Below are positions 15,922 through 23,006 of a DNA stretch of 23,440 nucleotides, piece by piece. The position numbers were made by a program, and so were the translations under genes. The notes under the pieces were generated by a model. That model was not told where the DNA came from and searched no databases. It saw only the letters and a list, made by a program, of their open reading frames with translations. The DNA is taken from the NCBI GenBank assembly GCA_937922955.1, contig CALAKO010000023.1:1-23440 (forward strand), given 5' to 3'. The DNA is from an uncultured Peptococcaceae bacterium. GTDB taxonomy: Bacteria; Bacillota; Peptococcia; Peptococcales; Peptococcaceae. How positions within the stretch are numbered: position 1 is the stretch's first letter; every line of letters begins with the position of its first letter.

Positions 15922-16077
15922 TATTATTTAGTGACAGTTCTGGCAATTTCTCTTTAAAATTGTATTAAGATTTTGTCTGTGCCGCTGCATCTGCTGAAAC
16001 GCTTCAAAATCATCCGACCATCAGCAAAATGTAATAAAATCTCATCTAATTATTTATTGACAATGTTGCATTCAATA

Positions 16078-16106
16078 TTGACGCTTTTCGACGCAAATTG
16101 TAATAT
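16078..16106 (+). promoter_or_regulatory. Promoter of mutY and the LCP gene
   Basis: TTGACG (16078-16083), 17-base spacer, TAATAT (16101-16106), 44 bases before the mutY GTG. The AT-rich stretch 15900-16077 upstream shows no gene on either strand. Confidence 0.65.
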
Positions 16107-16149
16107 TATTTGTAGCGATTAAGCAATATTATAGTCAGGAGGCGTTTAC

Positions 16150-17217
16150 GTGGGTTCATTTTCTCTGCCTGCATCCGTATTTGCCGATCAAATGCTTTGC
16201 TGGTACGATGAACATCGTCGTGTGCTTCCATGGCGTGAAACAGCACAGCCATATTATACTTGGGTGTCTGAGATCATGCTGCAGCAAACGCAAGTTCAAA
16301 CGGTCATTCCCTATTTTGAACGCTTCATTGCGGAGCTGCCAACCATTGGCGATCTGGCCAAGGTGGAGACGCTGCAGCTTCACAAATTATGGGAAGGGCT
16401 GGGGTATTATTCGCGCGCCGATCATCTCCAAGAAGCCGCTCGCGTTCTTGTTGAAACCAACAACGGCCTATTGCCGGAAACCTACAGCGAGTTACTAACA
16501 CTGCCTGGCATCGGTCCTTATACCGCAGGGGCCATCGCCTCCATCGCGTTTGGCGAACGCGTTGCTGCTGTGGACGGAAACGTGCTGCGCATCTTAAGCC
16601 GCGTGACGGCGTACGACGGACCCATCAATGTTGCATCCGCAGCAAAGCCATTAAAAGAATTGGCGCAATCGTTGGTGCCGGCCCATCGCCCTGGTGATTT
16701 TAATCAATCTTTGATGGATCTGGGCGCCACCATCTGCGTTCCCAACGGTCCCCCTCGCTGCGATCAGTGCCCTATTGCAGAACACTGCGAGGCCTGCAAG
16801 CAACAGCTGACCTGGCTGTTGCCTGTGAAAAAATCGAAGAAACCGCGCACCATCGAAGAGCATACCATGGTTCTACTGGTCTCCGGGTCCCAAGTTTGGA
16901 TTCGGCAGCGACCGAAAAACCAGCTGCTCGCGGGGCTCTGGGAATTTTTAGATCTGCCGGAGGCCCTATCGCGCGATGAGCTGGACGCCTATTTGGCCGC
17001 CAATGGTGTTTCGCCGGTTTCCATGGACGATCTTGGAGGCGCCAAACATCTCTTCTCCCATCGCGAATGGCGCATGCACGGCTGGCTGGCCACACTGCCG
17101 CAGCCTCACCCATTCAAAGATGGCATCTGGGTGGATGTCGCTTCCATTTCCACCACTTACGCGATGGCCGGTGCGCTGTCTGCCTATCGCACACAACTTT
17201 TAGAAAAATTGCTCTAG
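16150..17217 (+). CDS. mutY: Adenine DNA glycosylase MutY
   Basis: Removes adenine mispaired with 8-oxoguanine, part of the GO repair system. The 355 residues match. The N-terminal domain has Glu41 in SEIMLQQTQV, the helix-hairpin-helix LPGIGPYTAG (118-127), catalytic Asp142 in VDGNVLRI, and four [4Fe-4S] cysteines at 196, 204, 207 and 213 (C-x7-C-x2-C-x5-C, one residue longer in the first gap than in Escherichia coli, a form I recall from clostridia). The C-terminal half is the NUDIX-like 8-oxoG reader, with FSHREWRMHGWLATL near 298. The start is GTG 16150, seven bases after AGGAGG. Its stop overlaps the binding site of the LCP gene nine bases downstream, so the two are one operon. Confidence 0.97.
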   Translation: MGSFSLPASVFADQMLCWYDEHRRVLPWRETAQPYYTWVSEIMLQQTQVQTVIPYFERFIAELPTIGDLAKVETLQLHKLWEGLGYYSRADHLQEAARVLVETNNGLLPETYSELLTLPGIGPYTAGAIASIAFGERVAAVDGNVLRILSRVTAYDGPINVASAAKPLKELAQSLVPAHRPGDFNQSLMDLGATICVPNGPPRCDQCPIAEHCEACKQQLTWLLPVKKSKKPRTIEEHTMVLLVSGSQVWIRQRPKNQLLAGLWEFLDLPEALSRDELDAYLAANGVSPVSMDDLGGAKHLFSHREWRMHGWLATLPQPHPFKDGIWVDVASISTTYAMAGALSAYRTQLLEKLL

Positions 17218-17226
17218 GAGGGCATC

Positions 17227-18465
17227 ATGTTAAAATTCTTTTCACGTTTAGCAATCATTCTCATTATCGCCCTTGGCGTTGTGGCAGGAGCAGGATTTGC
17301 CGCTTATCATTTTCTCCCCACAGCACCAACGTCATCCGATGTAAGCGCATCCGATGACGACGTTCTTGAAGACGATACGTACAACATTCTGCTTTGCGGC
17401 GTGGATGGCAAGCACGAAAATGCCGATACCATTGTTTTAGCCAGCTTCAACACCGAAAAGAAAACCCTGAAGCTGCTGAGCATCCCACGCGATACCATGA
17501 GCAACGAAGACCGCTCCATTCAAAAAATCAACGCCTCTTACAGCGTCGATCATGAAGGAAACATTGAGCAAACCATTCACGAAGTTGAAATGGTCACCGG
17601 TCTTCCAATTGACCGTTACGCCATCACCACCTTCGAAGGCTTTGAAAAAGCCATCGACGCCATTGGCGGCGTCGAAATGTACGTGCCCGACGATTTGCAG
17701 TATTCCGACCCTTACCAGGATCTTGAAATTGATTTAAAGGAAGGCACCCAGGTGCTGGATGGCGAACACGCCCTGCAGTTTGTCCGCTACCGCGCTGGTT
17801 ATGCCACCGGGGACATTGGGCGCATTGGGGCGCAGCAATTGTTCTTTGAAGCCCTCGGCGAAGAATTGCTCAGCGCCTCCATCATCACCAAAATCCCTGC
17901 ACTGGCAAAAGTCGTCAGCGACGAAATGGAAACCGATCTCACCGTGTCCGAGATGATTTGGTTCTTTAAACAGGCACAAGGCATGTCCATGGATGACATC
18001 GAAATGTTCATCCTGCCTGGTACCGCCGATTACGTGGATGGGCTCTCCTACTACATCCCATCAGAATCCGGCATCATCGATCTCATCAACAGCGAATTCA
18101 TGGAAGACGGCAAACAAATCGATGCCACCGACTTAGACCTCGTTCCACTGGCCAGCTCCGTCCAGGATACGTCCAACACAGAAGACGCACGTAAAAATGC
18201 CGGCATGGTGGATAATGGCTACGATACCAACGGCTCTTATGTGGGCAGCGGCGAAGGCGGCACCATCTACGAAGGAAACGGCGGCGCCTACGTTCCGCCA
18301 CCAGAATACTCCACCGGTGACGATTACCGCGACAGCACAACTGAAACGGTTCCAAACCCACCGAGCATTGACGACAACAACGGCGGCGCCACCATCACTC
18401 CTGATCCAGGAACTGGCGGCTCCAGCTCCACTGGAGGCAGCGGCAACACCGCTCCTGTCAATTAA
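17227..18465 (+). CDS. LytR-CpsA-Psr (LCP) family cell wall polymer ligase
   Basis: LCP enzymes transfer lipid-linked glycopolymers to peptidoglycan on the outer face of the membrane. The 412 residues hold an N-terminal membrane anchor (about 5-28), the LCP catalytic domain (about 52-220) with NILLCGVD, SIPRDT (85-90), KINASY at 100 and the arginine-rich FVRYRAGYATGDIGRIGAQQ region (185-204) that binds pyrophosphate, then a variable domain to about 305. From there on is a low-complexity tail rich in Gly, Ser, Thr, Pro and Asp, which looks like a flexible extracellular extension. ATG 17227 lies six bases after GGAGGG, within an operon with mutY. Which polymer it attaches cannot be told from the sequence. 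Confidence 0.93.
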   Translation: MLKFFSRLAIILIIALGVVAGAGFAAYHFLPTAPTSSDVSASDDDVLEDDTYNILLCGVDGKHENADTIVLASFNTEKKTLKLLSIPRDTMSNEDRSIQKINASYSVDHEGNIEQTIHEVEMVTGLPIDRYAITTFEGFEKAIDAIGGVEMYVPDDLQYSDPYQDLEIDLKEGTQVLDGEHALQFVRYRAGYATGDIGRIGAQQLFFEALGEELLSASIITKIPALAKVVSDEMETDLTVSEMIWFFKQAQGMSMDDIEMFILPGTADYVDGLSYYIPSESGIIDLINSEFMEDGKQIDATDLDLVPLASSVQDTSNTEDARKNAGMVDNGYDTNGSYVGSGEGGTIYEGNGGAYVPPPEYSTGDDYRDSTTETVPNPPSIDDNNGGATITPDPGTGGSSSTGGSGNTAPVN

Positions 18466-18471
18466 TGAACC

Positions 18472-18508
18472 AAAAAAAGTCTGAGCAATAACGCTCAGAC
18501 TTTTTTAT
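18472..18508. terminator. Convergent terminator between the LCP and UvrA2 genes
   Basis: Arms AAAAAAGTCTGAGC and GCTCAGACTTTTTT around AATAAC. It has a T-run in both directions and lies directly between two converging stop codons. Confidence 0.93.
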
Positions 18509-21028
18509 TTATACGCCTTTTAGGTAACGGCCAGTCATGCTATCTGGATTGGCAGCAATTTCTGCTGGCGTTCCTTTGGCAACAATGCGCCCGCCGCTTT
18601 CTCCGCCGCCTGGCCCCATATCAATGATATAGTCGGCATTGGCGATCATATCCAGGTCGTGCTCAATGACGACAACAGTGGCCCCTTGATCGATCAGGCG
18701 CTGAAAAACGTGGAGCAGCGTTTGAACATCCAGGGGATGAAGGCCAATGGTTGGCTCATCAAAAACAAAGACGGTGTCATTTTGCTGGCGTCCCATCTCG
18801 GCGGCCAGTTTGAGGCGCTGGGCTTCACCGCCAGATAAGGCTGGTGTGCCTTCGCCCAGCGTCAAATACCCCAAGCCAAGATCGCTCAACGTTTTCAGCC
18901 GCTCGTGCACTTTTTTCACGTCCTGCGTCGCATCCATCGCCTGATCCACCGTCAGCGCCATCATTTCCGGCAAGGACAGAGCGTTTGCAGACCCCGCCCC
19001 TTCTTTCGGAATACGTTTGATGTGAAAGGCCGCTTCTTGATAGCGGGACCCTTTACAAACCGGACAAGTGATTTCCACATCGGGTAAGAATTGCACGTCC
19101 ATCGTGATCTGCCCAGTGCCATCGCACTCCTGGCAGCGCAGCTTACCGGTGTTGTAAGAAAAATCACCGGCCTTGCAGCCTGCCGCCTTTGCCTGCGGCG
19201 TTCGCGCGTAAACGCGGCGCAGCTCATCCATGACATTGCTGTAAGTCGCAACAGTCGAGCGCACGTTGGTGCCAATCGGCGTCGCATCGATCAACTGCAC
19301 GCGTTCGATGCCGTCAGCCGTCACCGCCTGCACATGGGTGGGCAGCACCGTGCCATTGATGGCCGCCTGCAAGGCTGGCACCAAACTTTCCAAAATAAGG
19401 GTGGTTTTTCCGGAACCTGAAACGCCTGTGACGGCAATCAACCGCCCTTTTGGCACATCAAGCTGCAACGCATGCACCGTGTGAATCGGCGCGGTCTCAA
19501 GGTGAATGCGGCCCTTCTCAAACATTTCACTCGTCGCAGCCTGCACCCGATGATGAAACGCTTGCTGTGCTTTCAAAAACGGCCCGATCAGAGAGCGCGG
19601 ATGATTCGCCACCTCGTCCACGCTGCCGCAGGATAAAAGCTCACCGCCATTGGCACCAGCGCCTGGCCCCAGTTCAATCAGCCAATCGGCCGCCGCCAAT
19701 ACACGCGTGTCATGGTCAACCAAGACGACGGAATTGCCATGCGCCAACAAATCCTCGATCACGCCCAAGAGCCCGTCAATATTGGCCGGATGCAGCCCAA
19801 TGGACGGCTCATCGAGCACATAGAGCACGCCCGTTGTGCGATTGCGCACCGCACGTGCCAGCTGCACACGCTGCCGTTCCCCCGTCGACAAGGTGTTGGA
19901 GGCACGATCCAAGGTCAGGTAACCAAGGCCCAAATCAAGCAGCCGTTTCGCTGTGTGCAGAAACTGATCACAAATCACCTGCGCCATCTCGCGCATGTTC
20001 TCCGGCATGTCCGCTGGCACTTGCTGCACCCATGGAATCAGCGCATCCAGGCTCATTGCCGTCGCTTCAGCCAAACTTTTGCCACAGAGTTTTGGCGCTC
20101 GTGCCGCCTCACTCAAGCGCGTTCCGTGACAATCGGGACAAATCTCCTGCTTAAGAAACTTCTCCACGCGCTTCATGCCTTTTTCGTCTTTGACCTTCGC
20201 TAAGGCGTTTTCGACCGTATAAACGGCGTTATAATAGGTGAAATCCAACTCTCCAGCCTGATTGCTGTTTTTCGCTTTATATAGGATGTGTTTTTTCTCA
20301 GCAGGGCCGTGAAAGACCATCTCTTTTTCTTCCGGCGTCAGCTCGGAAAATGGCACGTCGGTGCGCACACCCATGGCACGGCACACATCCGTCATCAGTG
20401 ACCACATCAACGAATTCCACGGCGCCACAGCCCCTTCGTCGATGGTCAGGCTTTCGTCAGGCACCAACGACGCCTCGTCCACCGTGCGTACCACGCCTGT
20501 GCCGCCGCAGGTGCAGCAGGCACCGTCGCTGTTGAAGGCCAAACTTTCTGCGCCAGGCGGCATGAAAATTTCACCGCAGATGGGACACACCAAGTCCTTA
20601 CCAATGGCGACATCCGGCGTGGGCTCTAAATAATGACCGTTTGGACAACGATGACTCGCCAAGCGCGAAAACATCAGCCGCAAGCTGTTCAGTAATTCCG
20701 TAGAAGTGCCGAACGTGCTGCGTATTCCCGGCACACCTGGACGCTGTCGCAGCGCCAACGCTGCCGGCACGTTGTCCACCTCATCAACCGCGGCCTCAGC
20801 CGCAATCGTCATCCGCCGTCGGGTGTATGTTGAAAGCGATTCCAAATATCGCCGTGAGCCTTCGGCGTACAATACGCCCAAAGCCAGTGAGGACTTCCCC
20901 GAGCCACTCACACCGGCAATACCAACGAGCTTTCCCAACGGAATGTCCACATCAAGATTTTTCAAATTATGCACCCGTGCTCCGCGCACCATCATATGAT
21001 CGGGTGCTTTACGCTGCTTTGCTGCCAT
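18509..21028 (-). CDS. UvrA paralogue lacking the UvrB-binding insertion (UvrA2 type), ABC-class ATPase
   Basis: An 839-residue UvrA-like protein with two ABC ATPase halves. The first Walker A is GVSGSGKSS (39-47), the second GVSGSGKTT about 520 residues later; LSTGERQRVQLA and LSGGEAQRLKLA are the two signature motifs, VLDEPSIGLHP and VFDEPTIGLHP the Walker B regions. Zinc pairs CPIC/CCTC (148-174) and CQECDGTG with CPVCKGS are kept. Canonical UvrA is about 940 residues; the missing part falls between residues 80 and 145, where the UvrB-binding domain should be. Members of this group are linked to drug or DNA-damage tolerance, but their role is poorly known. ATG 21028 follows GGAGAGG by five bases. 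No uvrB or uvrC is nearby. Confidence 0.93.
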   Translation of the reverse strand: MAAKQRKAPDHMMVRGARVHNLKNLDVDIPLGKLVGIAGVSGSGKSSLALGVLYAEGSRRYLESLSTYTRRRMTIAAEAAVDEVDNVPAALALRQRPGVPGIRSTFGTSTELLNSLRLMFSRLASHRCPNGHYLEPTPDVAIGKDLVCPICGEIFMPPGAESLAFNSDGACCTCGGTGVVRTVDEASLVPDESLTIDEGAVAPWNSLMWSLMTDVCRAMGVRTDVPFSELTPEEKEMVFHGPAEKKHILYKAKNSNQAGELDFTYYNAVYTVENALAKVKDEKGMKRVEKFLKQEICPDCHGTRLSEAARAPKLCGKSLAEATAMSLDALIPWVQQVPADMPENMREMAQVICDQFLHTAKRLLDLGLGYLTLDRASNTLSTGERQRVQLARAVRNRTTGVLYVLDEPSIGLHPANIDGLLGVIEDLLAHGNSVVLVDHDTRVLAAADWLIELGPGAGANGGELLSCGSVDEVANHPRSLIGPFLKAQQAFHHRVQAATSEMFEKGRIHLETAPIHTVHALQLDVPKGRLIAVTGVSGSGKTTLILESLVPALQAAINGTVLPTHVQAVTADGIERVQLIDATPIGTNVRSTVATYSNVMDELRRVYARTPQAKAAGCKAGDFSYNTGKLRCQECDGTGQITMDVQFLPDVEITCPVCKGSRYQEAAFHIKRIPKEGAGSANALSLPEMMALTVDQAMDATQDVKKVHERLKTLSDLGLGYLTLGEGTPALSGGEAQRLKLAAEMGRQQNDTVFVFDEPTIGLHPLDVQTLLHVFQRLIDQGATVVVIEHDLDMIANADYIIDMGPGGGESGGRIVAKGTPAEIAANPDSMTGRYLKGV

Positions 21029-21048
21029 ACAATCCTCTCCTTTCCATC

Positions 21049-21077
21049 ATTGTACCATAAGAAACGCCCAGACAAAG
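21049..21077 (-). promoter_or_regulatory. Promoter of the UvrA2 gene
   Basis: Minus strand -10 TACAAT (21049-21054) preceded by TGG (extended -10), but only a weak -35 (CTTTGT) 17 bases upstream. The -35 lies inside the terminator hairpin of the preceding operon. Confidence 0.5.
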
Positions 21078-21107
21078 AATCTCTTGTCGATGTTCTTTGT
21101 CTGGGCG
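21065..21107 (-). terminator. Hairpin after the rhodanese gene
   Basis: Perfect 15-bp stem CGCCCAGACAAAGAA with its complement, 13-base loop, followed on the minus strand by TTTCTTATGG, a short T-run. It lies 7 bases after the rhodanese stop. Confidence 0.75.
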
Positions 21108-21113
21108 CTGGTA

Positions 21114-21509
21114 TTACGAAGCAACGGTTTCGCCTTGCCAATCGTTAATGCCACCAAACTCCACAATATTGGTGTAGCCTTGAGCCGCTAATTTTTCCGC
21201 CGCTTGTTTGCTGCGGTTGCCACTGCGGCAATACACCAAAATCAATTGCTCTTTGTCCGGCAGCGCGTCAATAGGCTCTTCTCCAATGGTTTCGTTCGGA
21301 ATGTTGATCGCTTCCGGAATGTGTTGTTCCTGATATTCCTCCGGCGAGCGCACATCCAGCACGATTTCGTCATCGTTATCGGCCATCATCTGCGCCGCAG
21401 TTTCAGCATCTACCTGCGTATAGCCTTCTGCCTCAGCGCTGTTGCTGCAGCCTACCAGCACACACATCAAACAACACGCGGCCAGGACTTTTTTCACACG
21501 CACGCGCAT
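21114..21509 (-). CDS. Rhodanese-domain lipoprotein
   Basis: A 131-residue protein with a lipoprotein signal: basic MRVRVKK, a hydrophobic run and lipobox LVGC with Cys21. The mature part is a single rhodanese domain with DVRSPEEYQEQHIPEAINI (52-70) and the active-site loop CRSGNR with Cys94. Such proteins carry or transfer sulfane sulfur; at the cell surface a thiol or sulfur-detoxifying role is a guess. ATG 21509 lies three bases after the barstar stop and its AGAAAGGG site overlaps the end of barstar, so translation is coupled. It is the last gene of the DUF554-barnase-barstar group. Confidence 0.92.
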   Translation of the reverse strand: MRVRVKKVLAACCLMCVLVGCSNSAEAEGYTQVDAETAAQMMADNDDEIVLDVRSPEEYQEQHIPEAINIPNETIGEEPIDALPDKEQLILVYCRSGNRSKQAAEKLAAQGYTNIVEFGGINDWQGETVAS

Positions 21510-21512
21510 TTT

Positions 21513-21746
21513 TCAGCCCTTTCTCAAAAGAATTTTTGCAATCGCTACTTGCTGCTTATGAGGGATGCCCGTCCCGCCATAGAAGAACGTAAACGCATAC
21601 GCGTCGCTTGGCTGTTCCCCCATCATATCGTTCAGCGCATCCAGATTTTTCCCGTAGTACGCTGGAAAATTCAGCTTCGCTGCAATATCCTCGTGAAACG
21701 CCTCGATGTTTGGGTATTGGCTGAAATCAATAATTAATTCTTTCAT
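21513..21746 (-). CDS. Barstar family ribonuclease inhibitor
   Basis: A 77-residue cytoplasmic inhibitor that would protect the cell from the barnase encoded just upstream. It shows the barstar core: KELIIDFSQYPNIEAFHEDI then LNFPAYYGKNLDALNDMM, which aligns with barstar's YYGENLDALWDCL. The residues matching Asp35 and Asp39, which plug the RNase active site, are present; Trp38 is replaced by Asn. Barstar has 89 residues, so this is somewhat short. Its ATG overlaps the barnase stop by four bases (ATGA), so in an intact operon it would be made with the toxin. Its own reading frame is intact, unlike that of barnase. Confidence 0.93.
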   Translation of the reverse strand: MKELIIDFSQYPNIEAFHEDIAAKLNFPAYYGKNLDALNDMMGEQPSDAYAFTFFYGGTGIPHKQQVAIAKILLRKG

Positions 21747-22203
21747 TCTTCGTCATCTCCGTACAAGTGTTCAAACGTATTGTAATGATCCTCCGTGTAA
21801 TAAATGTTGCCATCGTTCGAGTAGACAATACGCTTCGCGTTTCGATTCCCGGACACATAGTCAATGTCGCATTCGTGATACTCACGCCCAGGTTCGTCCG
21901 GCAAAATGCCTTCGTAGTTGCCAAAGTAATCGCCGCCAATGGATTTTCCTGGTGCGACTTCATCCAGCGTCCCTTCGCTTTGCCAGCCTAACGCACGCGC
22001 TTCATCTTTCGTAATGTAATTTTCCGGCAAATGACCGTACGTATGAAGATACAGCGCCACATCTTCTTTCGACGTATAACTGCTATGCTAGCCGTTGCCA
22101 CGCTGCTTCCACCATTGTTACTTGAAGGCACACAACCCATCAAGGTGCCAAGCGCCAGAATAACAATCAGCAGCAGCGATAGTAATTTCTTAGTTGCTTT
22201 CAT
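21743..22203 (-). pseudogene. Barnase-type secreted ribonuclease, frameshifted by a 5-bp tandem duplication
   Basis: ATG 22203 opens a lipoprotein signal (MKATKKLLSLLLIVILALG, then lipobox LMGC with Cys24) and a short linker, but after VATAS the frame is lost and stops at 21988. The rest of barnase lies in another frame from about 22080 to 21743: LPENYITK, VAPGKSIGGD, GNRNAKR and TEDHYNTF. The join is TAGCATAGCA, a direct repeat of TAGCA; deleting one copy gives a continuous 151-residue protein. All barnase catalytic residues are then present: counterparts of Lys27, Glu73, Arg83, Arg87 and His102. As read, a 71-residue inactive product would be made. A rare internal GTG start at 22060 has no binding site and would lack the signal. 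Confidence 0.93.
22081..22090. repeat. 5-bp tandem duplication that breaks barnase
   Basis: Plus strand TGCTATGCTA is two copies of TGCTA. One copy too many shifts the barnase frame; one copy gives signal-linker-enzyme in a single frame. Confidence 0.9.
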
Positions 22204-22229
22204 TTTTTCGTTCCATATTCCTTCCGTGT

Positions 22230-22910
22230 CTACATAATGCCCAGAGCGCCAATAACAGCCGCGACAATCAAGCCCGGCAACGTATTAACCGTGTTGATGT
22301 CTTTAATGCCCGCTGTCGTGACGCCAATAGCCATAATCATGATGCCGCCAGCGGCGCTCATATAACTCACCACCAAGTCGGTCAGCACCGGACTCAATAA
22401 GCCTGCCAACAGTGTCAGCGCTCCCTGATAAACAACAATTGCCACAGCTGAAAACGCCACGCCGATCCCGAGCGTGGAGCCTAAAACGATCGCCATGATG
22501 CCATCCAGGACGGCTTTTGTAAAAATAATGCTGTAATTGCCGTTCAGCCCAGCTTCAAATGAGCCGACAATCGCCATTGCGCCCACGCAAAACAGCAAGC
22601 TGGCACTGACAAACCCATCCACAAAACGCGCATCATCCACCTTCGCCAACGTTTTCACACGTATGCCAAGATTATCCAAGTGACGATCCAGGTGACAGAA
22701 GTGCCCAATCACCGTACCAATGGCGACCGATAACACGATGATCATGTCGTTGGACACATCCAATACCATGCGCAAGCCAACAACAATGACACACAGCCCC
22801 AATATTTGCATCATCAGTGTGCGCAGTTTTTCCGGAAATCCTCGTTGCAAAAAATTTCCTAACAAGGCACAAAGCACCACCACCACGGCATTCACTAAAG
22901 TTGCAATCAT
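22230..22910 (-). CDS. DUF554 family membrane protein
   Basis: A 226-residue integral membrane protein of the DUF554 family (YqgA/YdfK-like), whose transport or other function is not established. It begins MIATLVNAVVVVLCALLGN and has six or seven hydrophobic segments, with the family's glycine-rich stretches IAIGTVIGH-like (VAIGTVIGH), GAMAIVGSFEAGLNG and AAGGIMIMAIGV. I start it at ATG 22910, eight bases after GGAGG; the longer reading to 22937 begins only seven bases past the -10 box. The barnase gene follows after 26 bases with no terminator, so the DUF554 promoter probably drives the whole group. Confidence 0.9.
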   Translation of the reverse strand: MIATLVNAVVVVLCALLGNFLQRGFPEKLRTLMMQILGLCVIVVGLRMVLDVSNDMIIVLSVAIGTVIGHFCHLDRHLDNLGIRVKTLAKVDDARFVDGFVSASLLFCVGAMAIVGSFEAGLNGNYSIIFTKAVLDGIMAIVLGSTLGIGVAFSAVAIVVYQGALTLLAGLLSPVLTDLVVSYMSAAGGIMIMAIGVTTAGIKDINTVNTLPGLIVAAVIGALGIM

Positions 22911-22943
22911 TCCATCATCCTCCAATTGTTTCGTCATGGAGTC

Positions 22944-22972
22944 ATTATATCACAATGGAGAACAACGCACAA
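22944..22972 (-). promoter_or_regulatory. Promoter of DUF554 and the RNase-inhibitor genes
   Basis: Minus strand TTGTGC (22967-22972), 17-base spacer, perfect TATAAT (22944-22949) with TGA in front. The -35 touches the T-run of the dnaJ terminator. Confidence 0.7.
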
Positions 22973-23001
22973 AAAAACCGAGGCAATCGCGCCTCGGTTT
23001 C
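22972..23001 (-). terminator. Terminator of dnaJ
   Basis: Minus strand AAACCGAGGC and GCCTCGGTTT arms with a short loop, followed by seven T in all, five bases after the dnaJ stop. Confidence 0.9.
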
Positions 23002-23006
23002 TGATT

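Noticed and set aside
21988..22203. Programmed ribosomal frameshift in barnase
   Set aside because: There is no slippery heptamer at the junction, while an exact 5-bp direct repeat explains the shift fully; mutation is the simpler reading.
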